A DNA stretch of 64,000 bases from JAIQFF01 sp963725615 (GTDB lineage: Bacteria > Acidobacteriota > Terriglobia > Terriglobales > Acidobacteriaceae): NCBI GenBank assembly GCA_963725615.1, contig CAVRZO010000017.1, positions 62,001 through 126,000 on the forward strand. The letters run 5' to 3'. Made by a program: the position numbers and the translations under genes. Positions 7,514-15,864 of the stretch are shown piece by piece. Each line of letters opens with the position of its first letter. Position 1 is the first letter of the stretch. The notes beneath the pieces are model-generated. The model did not search any database. It was given only the letters and a program-made list of their open reading frames with translations, and had not been told where the DNA came from.

Positions 7514-8515
7514 CTACTGCACTGACTTGATGGCGCCTTTCACCTTTTCCGCGACATTACCCGGCAAGGGCGCGTAGGTCAGCTCGGCGGTCATTTTCTG
7601 GCCGTCGTCAACCATCCAGTTAAGGAAATCGGCAAGGATTTTGCCCTTGGCCGCTTCCTTGGACTTTTCCGGAATCAGGAGCCAGGTAAAGCTGGAGATG
7701 GGGTAGGCGTCCTTGCCCGGAGCGTTGGTGATGGATACGCGGAAATCCGCAGGCATGCTCTTAACCGACGCCGCAGCGGCGGTCACGCTTTCCAGCGAGG
7801 CCTTCACGAAGCCTCCGGAAGCGTTCTTCACCAGGCCGTAGTCAATCTTGTTTTGTACCGCGTAGATGAGTTCGATGTAGCCGATCCCACCCTGCATCTG
7901 TCGAATCATTCCGGCGACACCTTCGTTGCCCTTGCCGCCCAGGCCGACAGGCCACTTCACGGAAGTCCCCTTCCCCGGGCCATTCGCCCACTCCGAACTC
8001 ACTTTGGAAAGGTAGTCGGTGAAGATGTAAGTTGTTCCGCTGCCATCCGAGCGATGGACGACGATGATGGTCTGATTGGGCAGACTGACACCGGGGTTCG
8101 CCTTGGCGATCGCAGGATCATTCCAGGTTGTGATCTTGCCCAGAAAGATTCCAGCCAGAGCCTCTGGGGTAAACTTCAGTTCAGTACTAACGCCGGGAAC
8201 GTTGTAGGCCGGAACCACCGCCCCCATGACCGTCGGGATGTGCAGGATCTTGACCTTAGCCTGGGAGAGTTGCTCGTCCGTCATCGGACCATCGCTGGCG
8301 CCGAAATCCACGGTCTGTGCCAGCACCTGACGAATGCCGCCGCCGCTGCCGATGGATTGGTAGTTGAACTGAATATCCGGATGGGCCTTGTGGTATTCGC
8401 TGAACCACTTCTGGTACATCGGATTAGGGAAGGTAGCGCCTGCCCCATTCACGGTCGTCTGACCGAAAGCGGGCACTGCCAGAACAACACACAAGAGCGC
8501 AATGCGGCGAATCAC
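7514..8515 (-). CDS. pstS: Phosphate ABC transporter substrate-binding protein
   Basis: A 333-residue periplasmic phosphate-binding protein of family length. A signal peptide (residues 1-18, ending AVPAFG-Q) precedes the PBP-like domain. Phosphate-contact motifs are visible: GAGATFPNPMYQKW, QSIGSGGG, FGASDGPM and RSDGSGTTYIFTDYL. It starts at a GTG nine bases after AGGAGG. The partner genes pstC, pstA and pstB are not in the window, so pstS stands apart from its permease here. A PHO-box-like double repeat and a -10 box lie upstream, pointing to induction by PhoB when phosphate is scarce. Confidence 0.95.
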   Translation of the reverse strand: MIRRIALLCVVLAVPAFGQTTVNGAGATFPNPMYQKWFSEYHKAHPDIQFNYQSIGSGGGIRQVLAQTVDFGASDGPMTDEQLSQAKVKILHIPTVMGAVVPAYNVPGVSTELKFTPEALAGIFLGKITTWNDPAIAKANPGVSLPNQTIIVVHRSDGSGTTYIFTDYLSKVSSEWANGPGKGTSVKWPVGLGGKGNEGVAGMIRQMQGGIGYIELIYAVQNKIDYGLVKNASGGFVKASLESVTAAAASVKSMPADFRVSITNAPGKDAYPISSFTWLLIPEKSKEAAKGKILADFLNWMVDDGQKMTAELTYAPLPGNVAEKVKGAIKSVQ

Positions 8516-8547
8516 GCGATGGTTCCTCCTTATTTATTGCTGGGGCA

Positions 8548-8581
8548 GTTCTACGCCGCGAATGTTACAGGATTGTTACAA
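8548..8581 (-). promoter_or_regulatory. PHO-box-like promoter of pstS
   Basis: Read on the minus strand there are two copies of TGTAACA whose starts are 11 bases apart (TTGTAACAATCCTGTAACATT, 8581-8561). This is the 7+4 spacing of PhoB half-sites. Ten bases after the second half-site is TAGAAC (8553-8548), a plausible -10. There is no good -35, as expected for a PhoB-activated promoter. The pstS GTG is 32 bases further on. Confidence 0.72.
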
Positions 8582-8624
8582 AGTGGTGAATTTCCAGTGA
8601 ACCAGCCCGCTCAGGATGACAGCA

Positions 8625-9485
8625 TCAGTGCGCCGCATCGAGCCGGGCTATCTCGTTCGTGAACAAAGTATTCTTGGGAAACTCGTCACGCAGACTCGCG
8701 AGCAACTCCCGCGCCCGGACATTGTTCTTGTCGCGAACATACGCGATGGCCAGCAATATCCGCGCAAAAGGACCCAGATACTGGCCATGGTCGGCGGTCA
8801 TCTGTAACTCCACGATTCCCTGCTTCTTGTCACCCGAGACCCCACCCATCCGCAAGAACCACCGTACCGGCGCCGCCATGCTGCCAATAATGTACTTGCT
8901 GAAGCCCGTAGCCACCCGGGCGTCGTAGCATTTCGGATCCACCGCCAGCAGTTGGTCCGCCCAGTCATTGGCCTCCCGGGTGTAATGCAAGGACGACATA
9001 TTCTTCTTCTCAATCATCGCCGCATAGTCGGCCTGTAGTCCGGACGAAAGCGTCATGGCAAACAGCGCATCGCGGTCTTTGGCGTTGGCTGCGAGGCGAG
9101 CGCTCGCGAGGTCTTGGGCGCGGGACAGCGCCGCATTGAAGCGGTCCCGCACGCCCGCGTCCGGTTCCTTCTGGTCGCGGTTCAAAAATTTCTTGTCATT
9201 CTCGTAAAACTGGCCCTCCAGAACGCCGAGCCGGTGAAATTCCGAGAAAAGGATTCCCGCCGCCTCGGCGGTGGGTCCGACCGGGTCCTGAGGATGCTCG
9301 CGCTGCCAGGAAAGAAACACCTGATGCCCCTGATCGAAATCAAGGTTGTAAAGCAGACGAAATCCCTGATCGAGAGAGGGCCGCGGCGCCGGCACATCCG
9401 CCGCGAGCCCGGAGCCAAGCAAGGTTCCTAAGCAGATAACACCGCAGAGTACCGCCCGCCGTATTGGTGCCTTGTGCGTCTTCAA
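8625..9485 (-). CDS. Exported TPR-like helical-repeat protein
   Basis: A 286-residue protein with a signal peptide (residues 1-29, ending GSGLAA-D) and an all-helical mature part with weak TPR character, for example ADQLLAVDPKCYDARVATG and RILLAIAYVRDKNNVRARELL. It resembles the N-terminal two thirds of the larger protein at 34796-36016. Shared blocks include YNLDFD / YNLDYD, RLGVL / RMGVL and RLAANAKDRDAL / RLAANANDVEAL, so the two are paralogues. It probably acts in the periplasm as a protein-binding scaffold; the partner is unknown. It is divergent in function from pstS, but the two share a strand and a 109-base gap that holds the PHO box. Confidence 0.72.
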   Translation of the reverse strand: MKTHKAPIRRAVLCGVICLGTLLGSGLAADVPAPRPSLDQGFRLLYNLDFDQGHQVFLSWQREHPQDPVGPTAEAAGILFSEFHRLGVLEGQFYENDKKFLNRDQKEPDAGVRDRFNAALSRAQDLASARLAANAKDRDALFAMTLSSGLQADYAAMIEKKNMSSLHYTREANDWADQLLAVDPKCYDARVATGFSKYIIGSMAAPVRWFLRMGGVSGDKKQGIVELQMTADHGQYLGPFARILLAIAYVRDKNNVRARELLASLRDEFPKNTLFTNEIARLDAAH

Positions 9486-10186
9486 GTCGCCAGTCCCATA
9501 AACCGCTGTATTGTGCCCGTCTTCGAGCCGCAGTGCAACTTACTTAAGCGGCGCGCCAAATGTCGGCGCGAGCGTCCCGCTCGTCCAGGGAGTTATGACG
9601 AACTGCGCGGGGACGCCGCGTGGTCGGTCAACCTTCGCGCACCGCCATTCGCGCCTGCCTGGCAAGATGCCCCCGAACCTACCAGTCCGGAGATCGGCTA
9701 CTGAAAGCTTAGATGCCCCGCTGCCACAAGCGTGTCCGCAACTTGCAAAAAGTTTGTCAAAACTGTCCTCACCGCGCCACGGTTGATTGCCGGAATTCGA
9801 AGTAGGGTCCAAATTGGGACTGAGTTGGTGCGGACGTCGGTCGAAGAAGCGCCCGTTCCCGAACTGACAACCCACGACAATCTCAACCGTTGGACTATTG
9901 CATGATGGCCGTGAGCGTAGAATGCTTGCGCTTTTCAAAACGGTCGCAGAGGCCGCGTCAAAGGTCTTCGGGAAATAGCAAACCCTTGCAATCTGATCCT
10001 GCAAAGCGGCACAAGGGGTACCTCTCCTGCGGCGCTTCTTGTTTCCCTGGGCAAGCTCACCCGGTGTGGTCGCCTGTTCACGGACCCGAATAGTGAAGAG
10101 TTCCCCCTGGAGGAGTGTGTCTTCCGTAATCTGGGATGTGGGTAAAGAAATCGTCTAGATTCGGAGGATTACGGGGAGTGCTAACC
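9486..10186. other. Gene-poor stretch with one repeat half-element
   Basis: About 700 bases without a gene I can support. At 9558-9590 lies the arm of the 80-bp element (AATGTCGGCGCGAGCGTCCC), matching 33364 and 37752. Open frames here (for example 9540-10004 minus) have no signal peptide, no recognisable motif and no ribosome binding site. The final 50 bases before 10187 hold the GGGGAG ribosome binding site of the next gene. Confidence 0.5.
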
Positions 10187-10831
10187 ATGAAATCAGGGGT
10201 CGCTCTAGGCGCGTCAATGCTCGCTTTGGTGATGGGAACAACAATGCTCGCCAACGCCAAGCGCGGAGAAAGAGATCGCGACGATCACCAGCACGGAGGC
10301 AACGGTCACCAACAGGACCACGGACGCCAGGTTCCCTCGCACGGCAGAGGTGATACGCGCAGAAGCGAACAGCGGCACGAATACCACGAGCATGAAGCAG
10401 ACCAGAGATTCGAGCATGGCGGGCATGGTAATGGGCAACTGCACGAGGTGAGAAGGTCCGAGCCGGCGCCCCACTATATGCGGCAAGACATCTGGCAACG
10501 TCAACGTGCACATGATTGGCGCCGTGAGCATCGCTCCTGGCACGAACGTGGCGGCTACCACGGATACCGCATTCCTGACGATCGCTTCCGTGCGTATTTT
10601 GGCCGTGGACACTGGTTTCGGGTCCACGACGTCCCTGTCGTAGTGGTCGAAGGTTCCCCGCGTTTCCAGTTCGGAGGCTTCTGGTTTGGAGTAGTTGATC
10701 CGTGCCCGGAAACCTGGTCTCCGGTTTGGTACAGGACCGACGATGTGTATGTGGATTACGTCAATGACGGATACTATATGTACAACCGTCAGCATCCGGG
10801 CGTTGCCATTGCGGTCAACGTCTCCTTATAG
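10187..10831 (+). CDS. Exported histidine-rich protein, 214 aa
   Basis: The signal peptide is MKSGVALGASMLALVMGTTM, cut after ANA. Residues 26-130 are extremely rich in His, Arg, Asp and Gln (runs such as DDHQHGGNGHQQDHG), suggesting metal binding or a flexible, highly charged segment. The last 85 residues form a separate aromatic beta-type domain (HWFRVHDVPVVVVEG, FGGFWFGVVDPCPETW, VYVDYVNDGYYMYN). I know that domain only as recurring in exported acidobacterial and proteobacterial proteins of unknown role. The start at 10187 is chosen for the signal peptide and the GGGGAG ten bases upstream. Nickel/cobalt periplasmic proteins of RcnB type have a vaguely similar composition; that is not an assignment. 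Confidence 0.7.
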   Translation: MKSGVALGASMLALVMGTTMLANAKRGERDRDDHQHGGNGHQQDHGRQVPSHGRGDTRRSEQRHEYHEHEADQRFEHGGHGNGQLHEVRRSEPAPHYMRQDIWQRQRAHDWRREHRSWHERGGYHGYRIPDDRFRAYFGRGHWFRVHDVPVVVVEGSPRFQFGGFWFGVVDPCPETWSPVWYRTDDVYVDYVNDGYYMYNRQHPGVAIAVNVSL

Positions 10832-10879
10832 CAGGACGTAGACCACCGGAGTTACCGTCTTAGCTCTCAAGGCAGCGCA

Positions 10880-11110
10880 ATGACCATCACGGCATCAAAT
10901 CGCGAGCAGAAACAGAACGATGCTCCGGCCAGTGGGCGAAAGGGCGCCAATCTTTCATGTAAGACTTGCGGCCACGCTTTCGAAGCCTTCCTCGAAGAAA
11001 TGGCTGAGCACAACGCCGAACAAATGGCGGAGTTTGAGCCCCGGAAAACGAGTGAAGGTCGCGCTGAATTTACTTGCCCAAAATGCGGCAACACTCACGA
11101 CTACAGTTGA
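10880..11110 (+). CDS. Small zinc-ribbon protein, 76 aa
   Basis: Two CxxC knuckles, CKTCGHAF (residues 27-34) and CPKCGNTH (66-73), frame a helical acidic segment (EAFLEEMAEHNAEQMAEFE). This is the layout of a single zinc ribbon with an inserted helix. It is not a known enzyme and has no signal peptide. Such small ribbons often bind nucleic acid or act as subunits of larger machines, but no partner is evident next to it. The start ATG at 10880 has only a weak upstream GGCAG. It follows the His-rich gene by 48 bases. Confidence 0.65.
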   Translation: MTITASNREQKQNDAPASGRKGANLSCKTCGHAFEAFLEEMAEHNAEQMAEFEPRKTSEGRAEFTCPKCGNTHDYS

Positions 11111-11373
11111 AACCTTCGACCGCTCATTTTCCACCCCGGTGACCGTGGCCATCGGGTCCGGCTTTGCGGAGCCTGTCACACCAGTTCGCTTCCCTACTCT
11201 GGCTGATGCACTTCAACATCGCCAGGAGGATAGGGTGCGCGACTGCTCAGAGCAGTTTGACTGCCCTTCCCCCCTTTGTTACCTTCAAGAGTTTCCACTG
11301 CCGTAGTGCCTGCCCCCGTTCGCGGCGAAAAACGCAGCAAAGAGCGCGGCGAAGAAACAGAAACGAGAAGCTG

Positions 11374-12552
11374 ATGGCCATCAAGTTCCGGGGAGTTGAT
11401 TTCCTCGAATTCGACTCCTTGCTCACGGACGACGAGCGCCTGGTCCGCGACACCACCCGCAAGTTTATCGAGGACAACCTCATCCCCATCATCGAAGAGT
11501 GCAACCGCGCCGGCCGATTCCCCAAGGAACTGGTCAGGCCCATGGCCGACCTGGGCCTCTATGGCGCCAGCCTCAAAGGCTACGGCTGCGCCGGGATGTC
11601 GAATGTCGAATACGGTCTGGTTATGCAGGAACTGGAACGGGGTGACAGCGGCGTTCGCTCGTTTGTCAGCGTGCACTCATCGCTGGCCATGTATCCCATC
11701 TACGCCTTCGGAAGTGAAGAGCAGAAACAGGCCTGGCTCCCGGTGATGCAGACGGGTGAAAAGATCGGCTGCTTCGGCCTGACCGAACCAGATTTTGGTT
11801 CCAACCCCGGCGGCATGCGAACGCGCGCCAGAAAGACAGGCAAGGAATATGTCCTGAACGGCGAGAAGATGTGGATCACATCGGGGTCCATCGCCGACGT
11901 CGCAATTATCTGGGCCAAAGTGGAAGACGAAGACAACAAGATCCGCGGATTTCTGGTCGAGACTGATCGCCCCGGCTTCCGCGCCGAAGATGTTCACGGC
12001 AAATGGTCGCTGCGCGCTTCCGTCACCTCGAGTCTCTCGCTGCAGGACGTGCGCATCCCGGAATCGAATCTGCTGCCCAAAACCGGAGGCTTGAAGTCTC
12101 CACTCATGTGCTTAAGCCAGGCCCGCTACGGGATCGGCTGGGGAGCAATCGGAGCCGCCATGGCATGTTACGACTGTGCTTTGCAGTATTCATTGTTCCG
12201 CAAGCAGTTCCACGATCGGCCCATCGCCTCGCACCAGTTGGTGCAAGAAAAACTTACCTGGATGATTTCTGAAATCACCAAAGCCCAGCTGCTGGCGTTG
12301 CAAGTCGGCCGCCTGAAAGATAAAGACAAAGCCGAACCGCAACACATTTCGATGTCCAAACGAAACAATGTCTGGATGGCTCTGGAATGCGCCCGCATGG
12401 CCCGCGACATACTGGGCGCCAACGGTATCGCCGACGAGTACCCCATCTTCCGCCACATGGCAAACCTGGAGTCAGTGAAGACCTACGAGGGCACTCACGA
12501 CATTCACACCCTGATCATCGGCCAGAGCGTCACCGGAATTGACGCGTTCTAG
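11374..12552 (+). CDS. gcdH: Glutaryl-CoA dehydrogenase
   Basis: A 392-residue acyl-CoA dehydrogenase of the glutaryl-CoA type, which oxidises and decarboxylates glutaryl-CoA to crotonyl-CoA with FAD in lysine/tryptophan degradation. Diagnostic blocks are ERGDSGVRSFVSVHSSL, GCFGLTEPDFGSNPGGM, KMWITSGSIADVA and YEGTHDIHTLIIG. The Glu of the last block is the catalytic base and the arrangement is typical of GcdH. The ATG at 11374 follows GAGAAG; a longer frame from 11164 adds residues unlike the family. No electron-transfer flavoprotein or other lysine-pathway gene is adjacent. A hairpin follows the stop. Confidence 0.92.
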   Translation: MAIKFRGVDFLEFDSLLTDDERLVRDTTRKFIEDNLIPIIEECNRAGRFPKELVRPMADLGLYGASLKGYGCAGMSNVEYGLVMQELERGDSGVRSFVSVHSSLAMYPIYAFGSEEQKQAWLPVMQTGEKIGCFGLTEPDFGSNPGGMRTRARKTGKEYVLNGEKMWITSGSIADVAIIWAKVEDEDNKIRGFLVETDRPGFRAEDVHGKWSLRASVTSSLSLQDVRIPESNLLPKTGGLKSPLMCLSQARYGIGWGAIGAAMACYDCALQYSLFRKQFHDRPIASHQLVQEKLTWMISEITKAQLLALQVGRLKDKDKAEPQHISMSKRNNVWMALECARMARDILGANGIADEYPIFRHMANLESVKTYEGTHDIHTLIIGQSVTGIDAF

Positions 12553-12556
12553 GCGC

Positions 12557-12584
12557 GTGTGGGGCGGACACTCTTGTCCGCCGC
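12557..12584. repeat. GTGTGGGGCGGACA palindrome after gcdH, possible terminator
   Basis: GGCGGACA and TGTCCGCC pair around CTCT and are followed by GCTTTTGATC. It sits five bases after the gcdH stop, so it may serve as a terminator. The GTGTGG lead-in matches the start of the GCGGGCGANTCGCCCGC repeat family, of which this looks like a variant. Confidence 0.6.
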
Positions 12585-12689
12585 TTTTGATCTTGATTCT
12601 GACTCTGCAATTTCGAGAAGGTGGGGATTGCAACAAATTAAAAGCAAAGTCAAAGTCGTCGTACAACTCTTATCGCTCAGGGGGCACTC

Positions 12690-13724
12690 ATGACAGCCGT
12701 GATCAAATCAGAAGCCAAGGCAAGGACCTTCGGCCGCAATATCGAAAGTGACCTGGCATCAAGATTTCTTCGTGTGGTGGAGACTGCCGCTATCGCCTCG
12801 GCTCATACCATGGGCCAGGGAGAACGCAAGCTGTCCGACCAGGTAGCAACCGAGGCCATGCGCAAAACCATGGACTCAATTCCCATGCGCGGCACCATCG
12901 TAATTGGCGAGGGCGAACGCGACGAGGCGCCGATGCTCTACATCGGTGAGAAAGTCGGCGCCGAGTTTCCCGACGGCACCGAAGTTCCAGAAGTTGATAT
13001 CGCCGTCGATCCCCTGGAAGGCACGAACCTGTGTGCAACCGGAGCGCCGGGCGCCATCACCGTGCTGGCCGCTTCCGAAAGCGGCGGGCTGCTGAATGCT
13101 CCCGACTGCTACATGGAAAAGATCGTGGTCGGCCCTTCCTGCAAAGGCGCCGTCGATCTCGATGCCCCGGTCATCGACAATCTGAAGAATATTGCCAAGC
13201 GTATGGGCCGCGACGTCGAGGACCTCGTGGTCATCGTGCTCGACCGGCCGCGGCACGAGAAGCTGATTGCTGACATTCGCAAGGCCGGCGCCCGGATCAG
13301 GTTGATCGGCGATGGCGACCTGTCTGCCGGAATCGCAGCCGCCGTCATCGGGACGGGCGTACACGCGGTCATGGGCTCAGGCGGCGCCCCGGAAGGTGTG
13401 ATCACCGCCGCCGCCATCCGCTGCCTGAACGGCTACATGCAGGGACGCCTGGTGATTGACAAGCCCGAGCTCGAAGAGCGCATCGCGCGCATGGGAATCA
13501 AAGAGAAGAACAAAGTCTACGAAGCCGAAGACCTGGCACCGGGCAAGCAACTCATCTTCGCCGCCACCGGGGTCACCGACGGATCGCTCATGAAAGGAGT
13601 GCGCTTCTTCGGAGAAGGTACCCGGACATCCTCAGTAATCCTGACCTTGCGCACGGGAAAAGTGCGTTTCATCGACAGCATCCACCTGGAGAAGGGACCG
13701 GATGTGAAGGTGAGGTTCGTGTAG
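12690..13724 (+). CDS. glpX: Fructose-1,6-bisphosphatase class II
   Basis: A 344-residue GlpX-type phosphatase (gluconeogenesis: fructose-1,6-bisphosphate to fructose-6-phosphate). Metal and phosphate-binding blocks are IGEGERDEAPMLYIGE, VDPLEGTN and GSGGAPEG, with SDQVATEAMR near the N-terminus. The length is normal (320-345). The ATG at 12690 is preceded by CAGGGGG. Some GlpX proteins also cleave sedoheptulose-1,7-bisphosphate; this cannot be decided here. It is monocistronic between gcdH and a toxin-antitoxin pair. Confidence 0.94.
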   Translation: MTAVIKSEAKARTFGRNIESDLASRFLRVVETAAIASAHTMGQGERKLSDQVATEAMRKTMDSIPMRGTIVIGEGERDEAPMLYIGEKVGAEFPDGTEVPEVDIAVDPLEGTNLCATGAPGAITVLAASESGGLLNAPDCYMEKIVVGPSCKGAVDLDAPVIDNLKNIAKRMGRDVEDLVVIVLDRPRHEKLIADIRKAGARIRLIGDGDLSAGIAAAVIGTGVHAVMGSGGAPEGVITAAAIRCLNGYMQGRLVIDKPELEERIARMGIKEKNKVYEAEDLAPGKQLIFAATGVTDGSLMKGVRFFGEGTRTSSVILTLRTGKVRFIDSIHLEKGPDVKVRFV

Positions 13725-13741
13725 AGTCTCCCGTTCGACGA

Positions 13742-13780
13742 TTGTAATGACCGTGCGCTTTCATATATCATCTAGATGAT
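13742..13780 (+). promoter_or_regulatory. Promoter and palindromic operator of the second TA pair
   Basis: ATCATCTAGATGAT at 13767-13780 is a perfect 14-bp palindrome, followed at once by a second partial copy (TGATCTAGATGG). It overlaps TATATC at 13764-13769, which lies 16 bases after TTGTAA (13742-13747). The arrangement suits repression by the antitoxin encoded next. The -35 is poor, so the promoter call is weaker than the operator call. Confidence 0.6.
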
Positions 13781-13805
13781 TGATCTAGATGGTAAGGGAG
13801 CTCCT

Positions 13806-14042
13806 ATGCGTACGGTCGGCTTGTTTGAAGCGAAGCAGAAGCTTTCAGAACTCGTGGAACGGGCGGGTGAAGGCGAACGTATTGGTATCACTCGCCGCGG
13901 GAAGTTGGCTGCCCTCATTGTTCCGGCGGCTGCGGAAGTGGACGTAGAAGTGGTTTTCGAGAAGATCGAACGGATTCGGAAAAGTGCTAAACCGCATCGC
14001 GGCCTAAGCGCGAAGAACATGATCGAAGAGGGCCGCCGTTGA
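13806..14042 (+). CDS. Phd/YefM-type antitoxin
   Basis: A 78-residue antitoxin with the family start TVGLFEAKQKLSELVERA, the basic turn ITRRGKLAALIVP and a charged C-terminal tail that would bind the toxin. The ATG at 13806 follows GGTAAGGGAG by five bases. An in-frame ATG at 13776 lies inside the operator and is rejected. The gene shares TTGA with the toxin start. It is unlike the antitoxin at 2003 beyond the family core, so the two pairs were probably acquired independently. Confidence 0.85.
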   Translation: MRTVGLFEAKQKLSELVERAGEGERIGITRRGKLAALIVPAAAEVDVEVVFEKIERIRKSAKPHRGLSAKNMIEEGRR

Positions 14043-14458
14043 TCCGCTTCGTCCTCGATGCCTCTGTAGCGTTGGCCTGGTTTGTAGACAATCCGGTGGC
14101 TTCCTACGCGGTCCGGGTAAGAAAGTCCCTCGTGCGCGACGCCCGGGCCGTGGTCCCCGGACTTTGGCACCTTGAAATGGCCAACGGGTTCGCAGTCGCC
14201 GAGCGACGCGGTGTCTTGACCCCGGCCAACTCTTCGGCCGGCATAGCCACCCTCGAGCAGTTACTTTCCCAGGTCATCGAAAGTGGGACCGAGTTTGTCC
14301 CCATGAGACAAGTTCTTGCCACGGCCCGTGATTTTCAGCTCTCGGCATACGACGCGGTCTACCTCGACACGGCTCGCCGCGCGCGGCTGCCCCTAGCCAC
14401 GCTAGACCGAAGGCTGCTCTCGGCCGCTCGACAGGCTGGAGTGGACGTGTTCTCCTGA
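14039..14458 (+). CDS. vapC: VapC-type PIN-domain toxin
   Basis: A 139-residue PIN RNase with the acidic set intact: VLDASVALAW (Asp7), HLEMAN, SAYDAVYLDTA and TLDRRLL. It starts at a TTG overlapping the antitoxin stop. It probably cleaves RNA when released from the antitoxin. It contrasts with the PIN protein at 2257, where the first Asp is His. Nothing in the sequence gives the RNA target. Confidence 0.88.
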   Translation: MIRFVLDASVALAWFVDNPVASYAVRVRKSLVRDARAVVPGLWHLEMANGFAVAERRGVLTPANSSAGIATLEQLLSQVIESGTEFVPMRQVLATARDFQLSAYDAVYLDTARRARLPLATLDRRLLSAARQAGVDVFS

Positions 14459-14484
14459 CTCAGGTCGAAATACCCACTCTGGGC

Positions 14485-15681
14485 CTACGCCAGCACCGGC
14501 GGCCATTCCTGCGAAACCCCCGAGAACAGGTTGACAGTTTTCTCCGACCGCTTCGTCCCGTCGTGCACCGCAATCTGGTGCGGTTTACCCGGTTCGTAGC
14601 CTTCCCAAAGCGACACTCCGGCGTACGCGCCGTCTTTGCGCAGCACGTAATACGTCATGTCGACAAAGCGGAGGCGGTTCATGTCGCCGTTGTAGTTGCG
14701 CACAATTCGTTTCAGCGCGTCCATGCCGGCGTCAAGCGGAGACATCCCGTGGCGCATATTTTCCACGATAGTGTGTGCCCCCGCGACCTTGATATTTTCC
14801 TCTCCGCTGCCGGTGGCTCCCGCCGAGCCCACATCCTGATCGGTGTAACACCCAGCCCCAATGACAGGCGAATCGCCGCAGCGCCCGGGCAACTTCCAGG
14901 CCAGGCCGCTGGTGGTGGTGGTGCCGGAGATCTCGCCCTTGTCGTTCAGCGCCGAACAATGGATGGTGCCGGTGGGTGGAAACAAAACCTTGCAGATTGC
15001 GACCATGCGCTGCTCAGGCTCGATCCCGATGTCAGCTGCCACCTGCTTCATACGCTCGATCCGGCGCTGGAAATCGTCGGCATGGGGCGACGCCGGCAAT
15101 CGCTTGTGCCATTCTGGGCTGGCCAATCCCGGCCCCCACCAGTCGGAATGAGTCTCCTTCCACAGCAACCAGATTTTGCGGGAATGCTCGGTGAGCAAGT
15201 TTTCGCGCGGAAAGCCCCGAGCAACGGCAAATCGCTCCGCCCCTTCTCCCACCAACATCACGTGCCCGGTGTGCTCCATCACAGCCTGGGCCACCAGCGA
15301 GACATTCTTGATGTTCCGCACGCCTCCGACCGATCCGGCCCGTCGCGTAGGACCGTGCATGCAGCAGGAATCGAGTTCCACCACCCCTTCTTCATTGGGC
15401 AGCCCACCCAATCCGACGCTGTCCTCGTTGGGATCATCTTCGGGGCCTTTCACAACCTTCAGCGCTGCATCGAGCGTGTCGCCGCCATTTTTCAGGAATG
15501 CGAAGGCATCGTCGAGATAGTCGTATCCGTTCCCGGCGCAGACAATAATCGGGCGCTTGCCCGCTAACCCTGCGGCATCCGCTTTACTAGAGTCAGGCTT
15601 CCTCCGCTCTTCGCCTTCCAAGCCCAGAGAGGCGGCTCCTACCACAGCAGTCGTGAGAAAGGCACGGCGAGAAAAAGCCAT
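14485..15681 (-). CDS. Tat-exported N4-(beta-N-acetylglucosaminyl)-L-asparaginase (glycosylasparaginase family)
   Basis: A 398-residue Ntn-hydrolase precursor. It starts with a Tat-type leader (SRRAFLTTAVVGAASLG, twin Arg at 5-6), so the enzyme is probably exported folded. Family blocks are DSVGLGGLPNEEGVVELD, the new N-terminus TIHCSALN with Thr239 as likely nucleophile after cleavage at Gly238-Thr239, and GRCGDSPVIGAGCYTD with GATGSGE. The residue before Thr is Gly, as in isoaspartyl peptidases, where classical glycosylasparaginases have Asp. It would cleave the GlcNAc-Asn bond, or possibly isoaspartyl peptides. The start at 15681 places the leader first. A long inverted repeat lies upstream. 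Confidence 0.87.
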   Translation of the reverse strand: MAFSRRAFLTTAVVGAASLGLEGEERRKPDSSKADAAGLAGKRPIIVCAGNGYDYLDDAFAFLKNGGDTLDAALKVVKGPEDDPNEDSVGLGGLPNEEGVVELDSCCMHGPTRRAGSVGGVRNIKNVSLVAQAVMEHTGHVMLVGEGAERFAVARGFPRENLLTEHSRKIWLLWKETHSDWWGPGLASPEWHKRLPASPHADDFQRRIERMKQVAADIGIEPEQRMVAICKVLFPPTGTIHCSALNDKGEISGTTTTSGLAWKLPGRCGDSPVIGAGCYTDQDVGSAGATGSGEENIKVAGAHTIVENMRHGMSPLDAGMDALKRIVRNYNGDMNRLRFVDMTYYVLRKDGAYAGVSLWEGYEPGKPHQIAVHDGTKRSEKTVNLFSGVSQEWPPVLA

Positions 15682-15753
15682 TTGTGATCCTCCACAGATC
15701 GGGAAGGTTCCAGGAAACCGGAAAGGATAGCACGCCCACACAGACAAAAAGCA

Positions 15754-15829
15754 GGCCACGGATTTCACGGATCTTCACGGATTCCTTTTCCCTGATCTGA
15801 TCCGTGAAGATCCGTGTAAATCCGTGGCC
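15754..15829. repeat. Long inverted repeat (CACGGAT-type), about 29-bp arms
   Basis: Left arm 15754-15782 and right arm 15800-15829 are reverse complements apart from one extra base, with a 17-base loop. Each arm is itself built from the unit CACGGAT repeated three times. It lies after the baeRF stop and before the asparaginase start, so it could end the upstream transcript or be a passive repeat. Confidence 0.85.
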
Positions 15830-15864
15830 AAGACTTTCTGTACGGAATCTGACAAGACCTCGCC

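Noticed and set aside
9540..10004. 154-codon minus-strand frame in the gene-poor stretch
   Set aside because: No ribosome binding site or motif; its C-terminus is made from a repeat arm.
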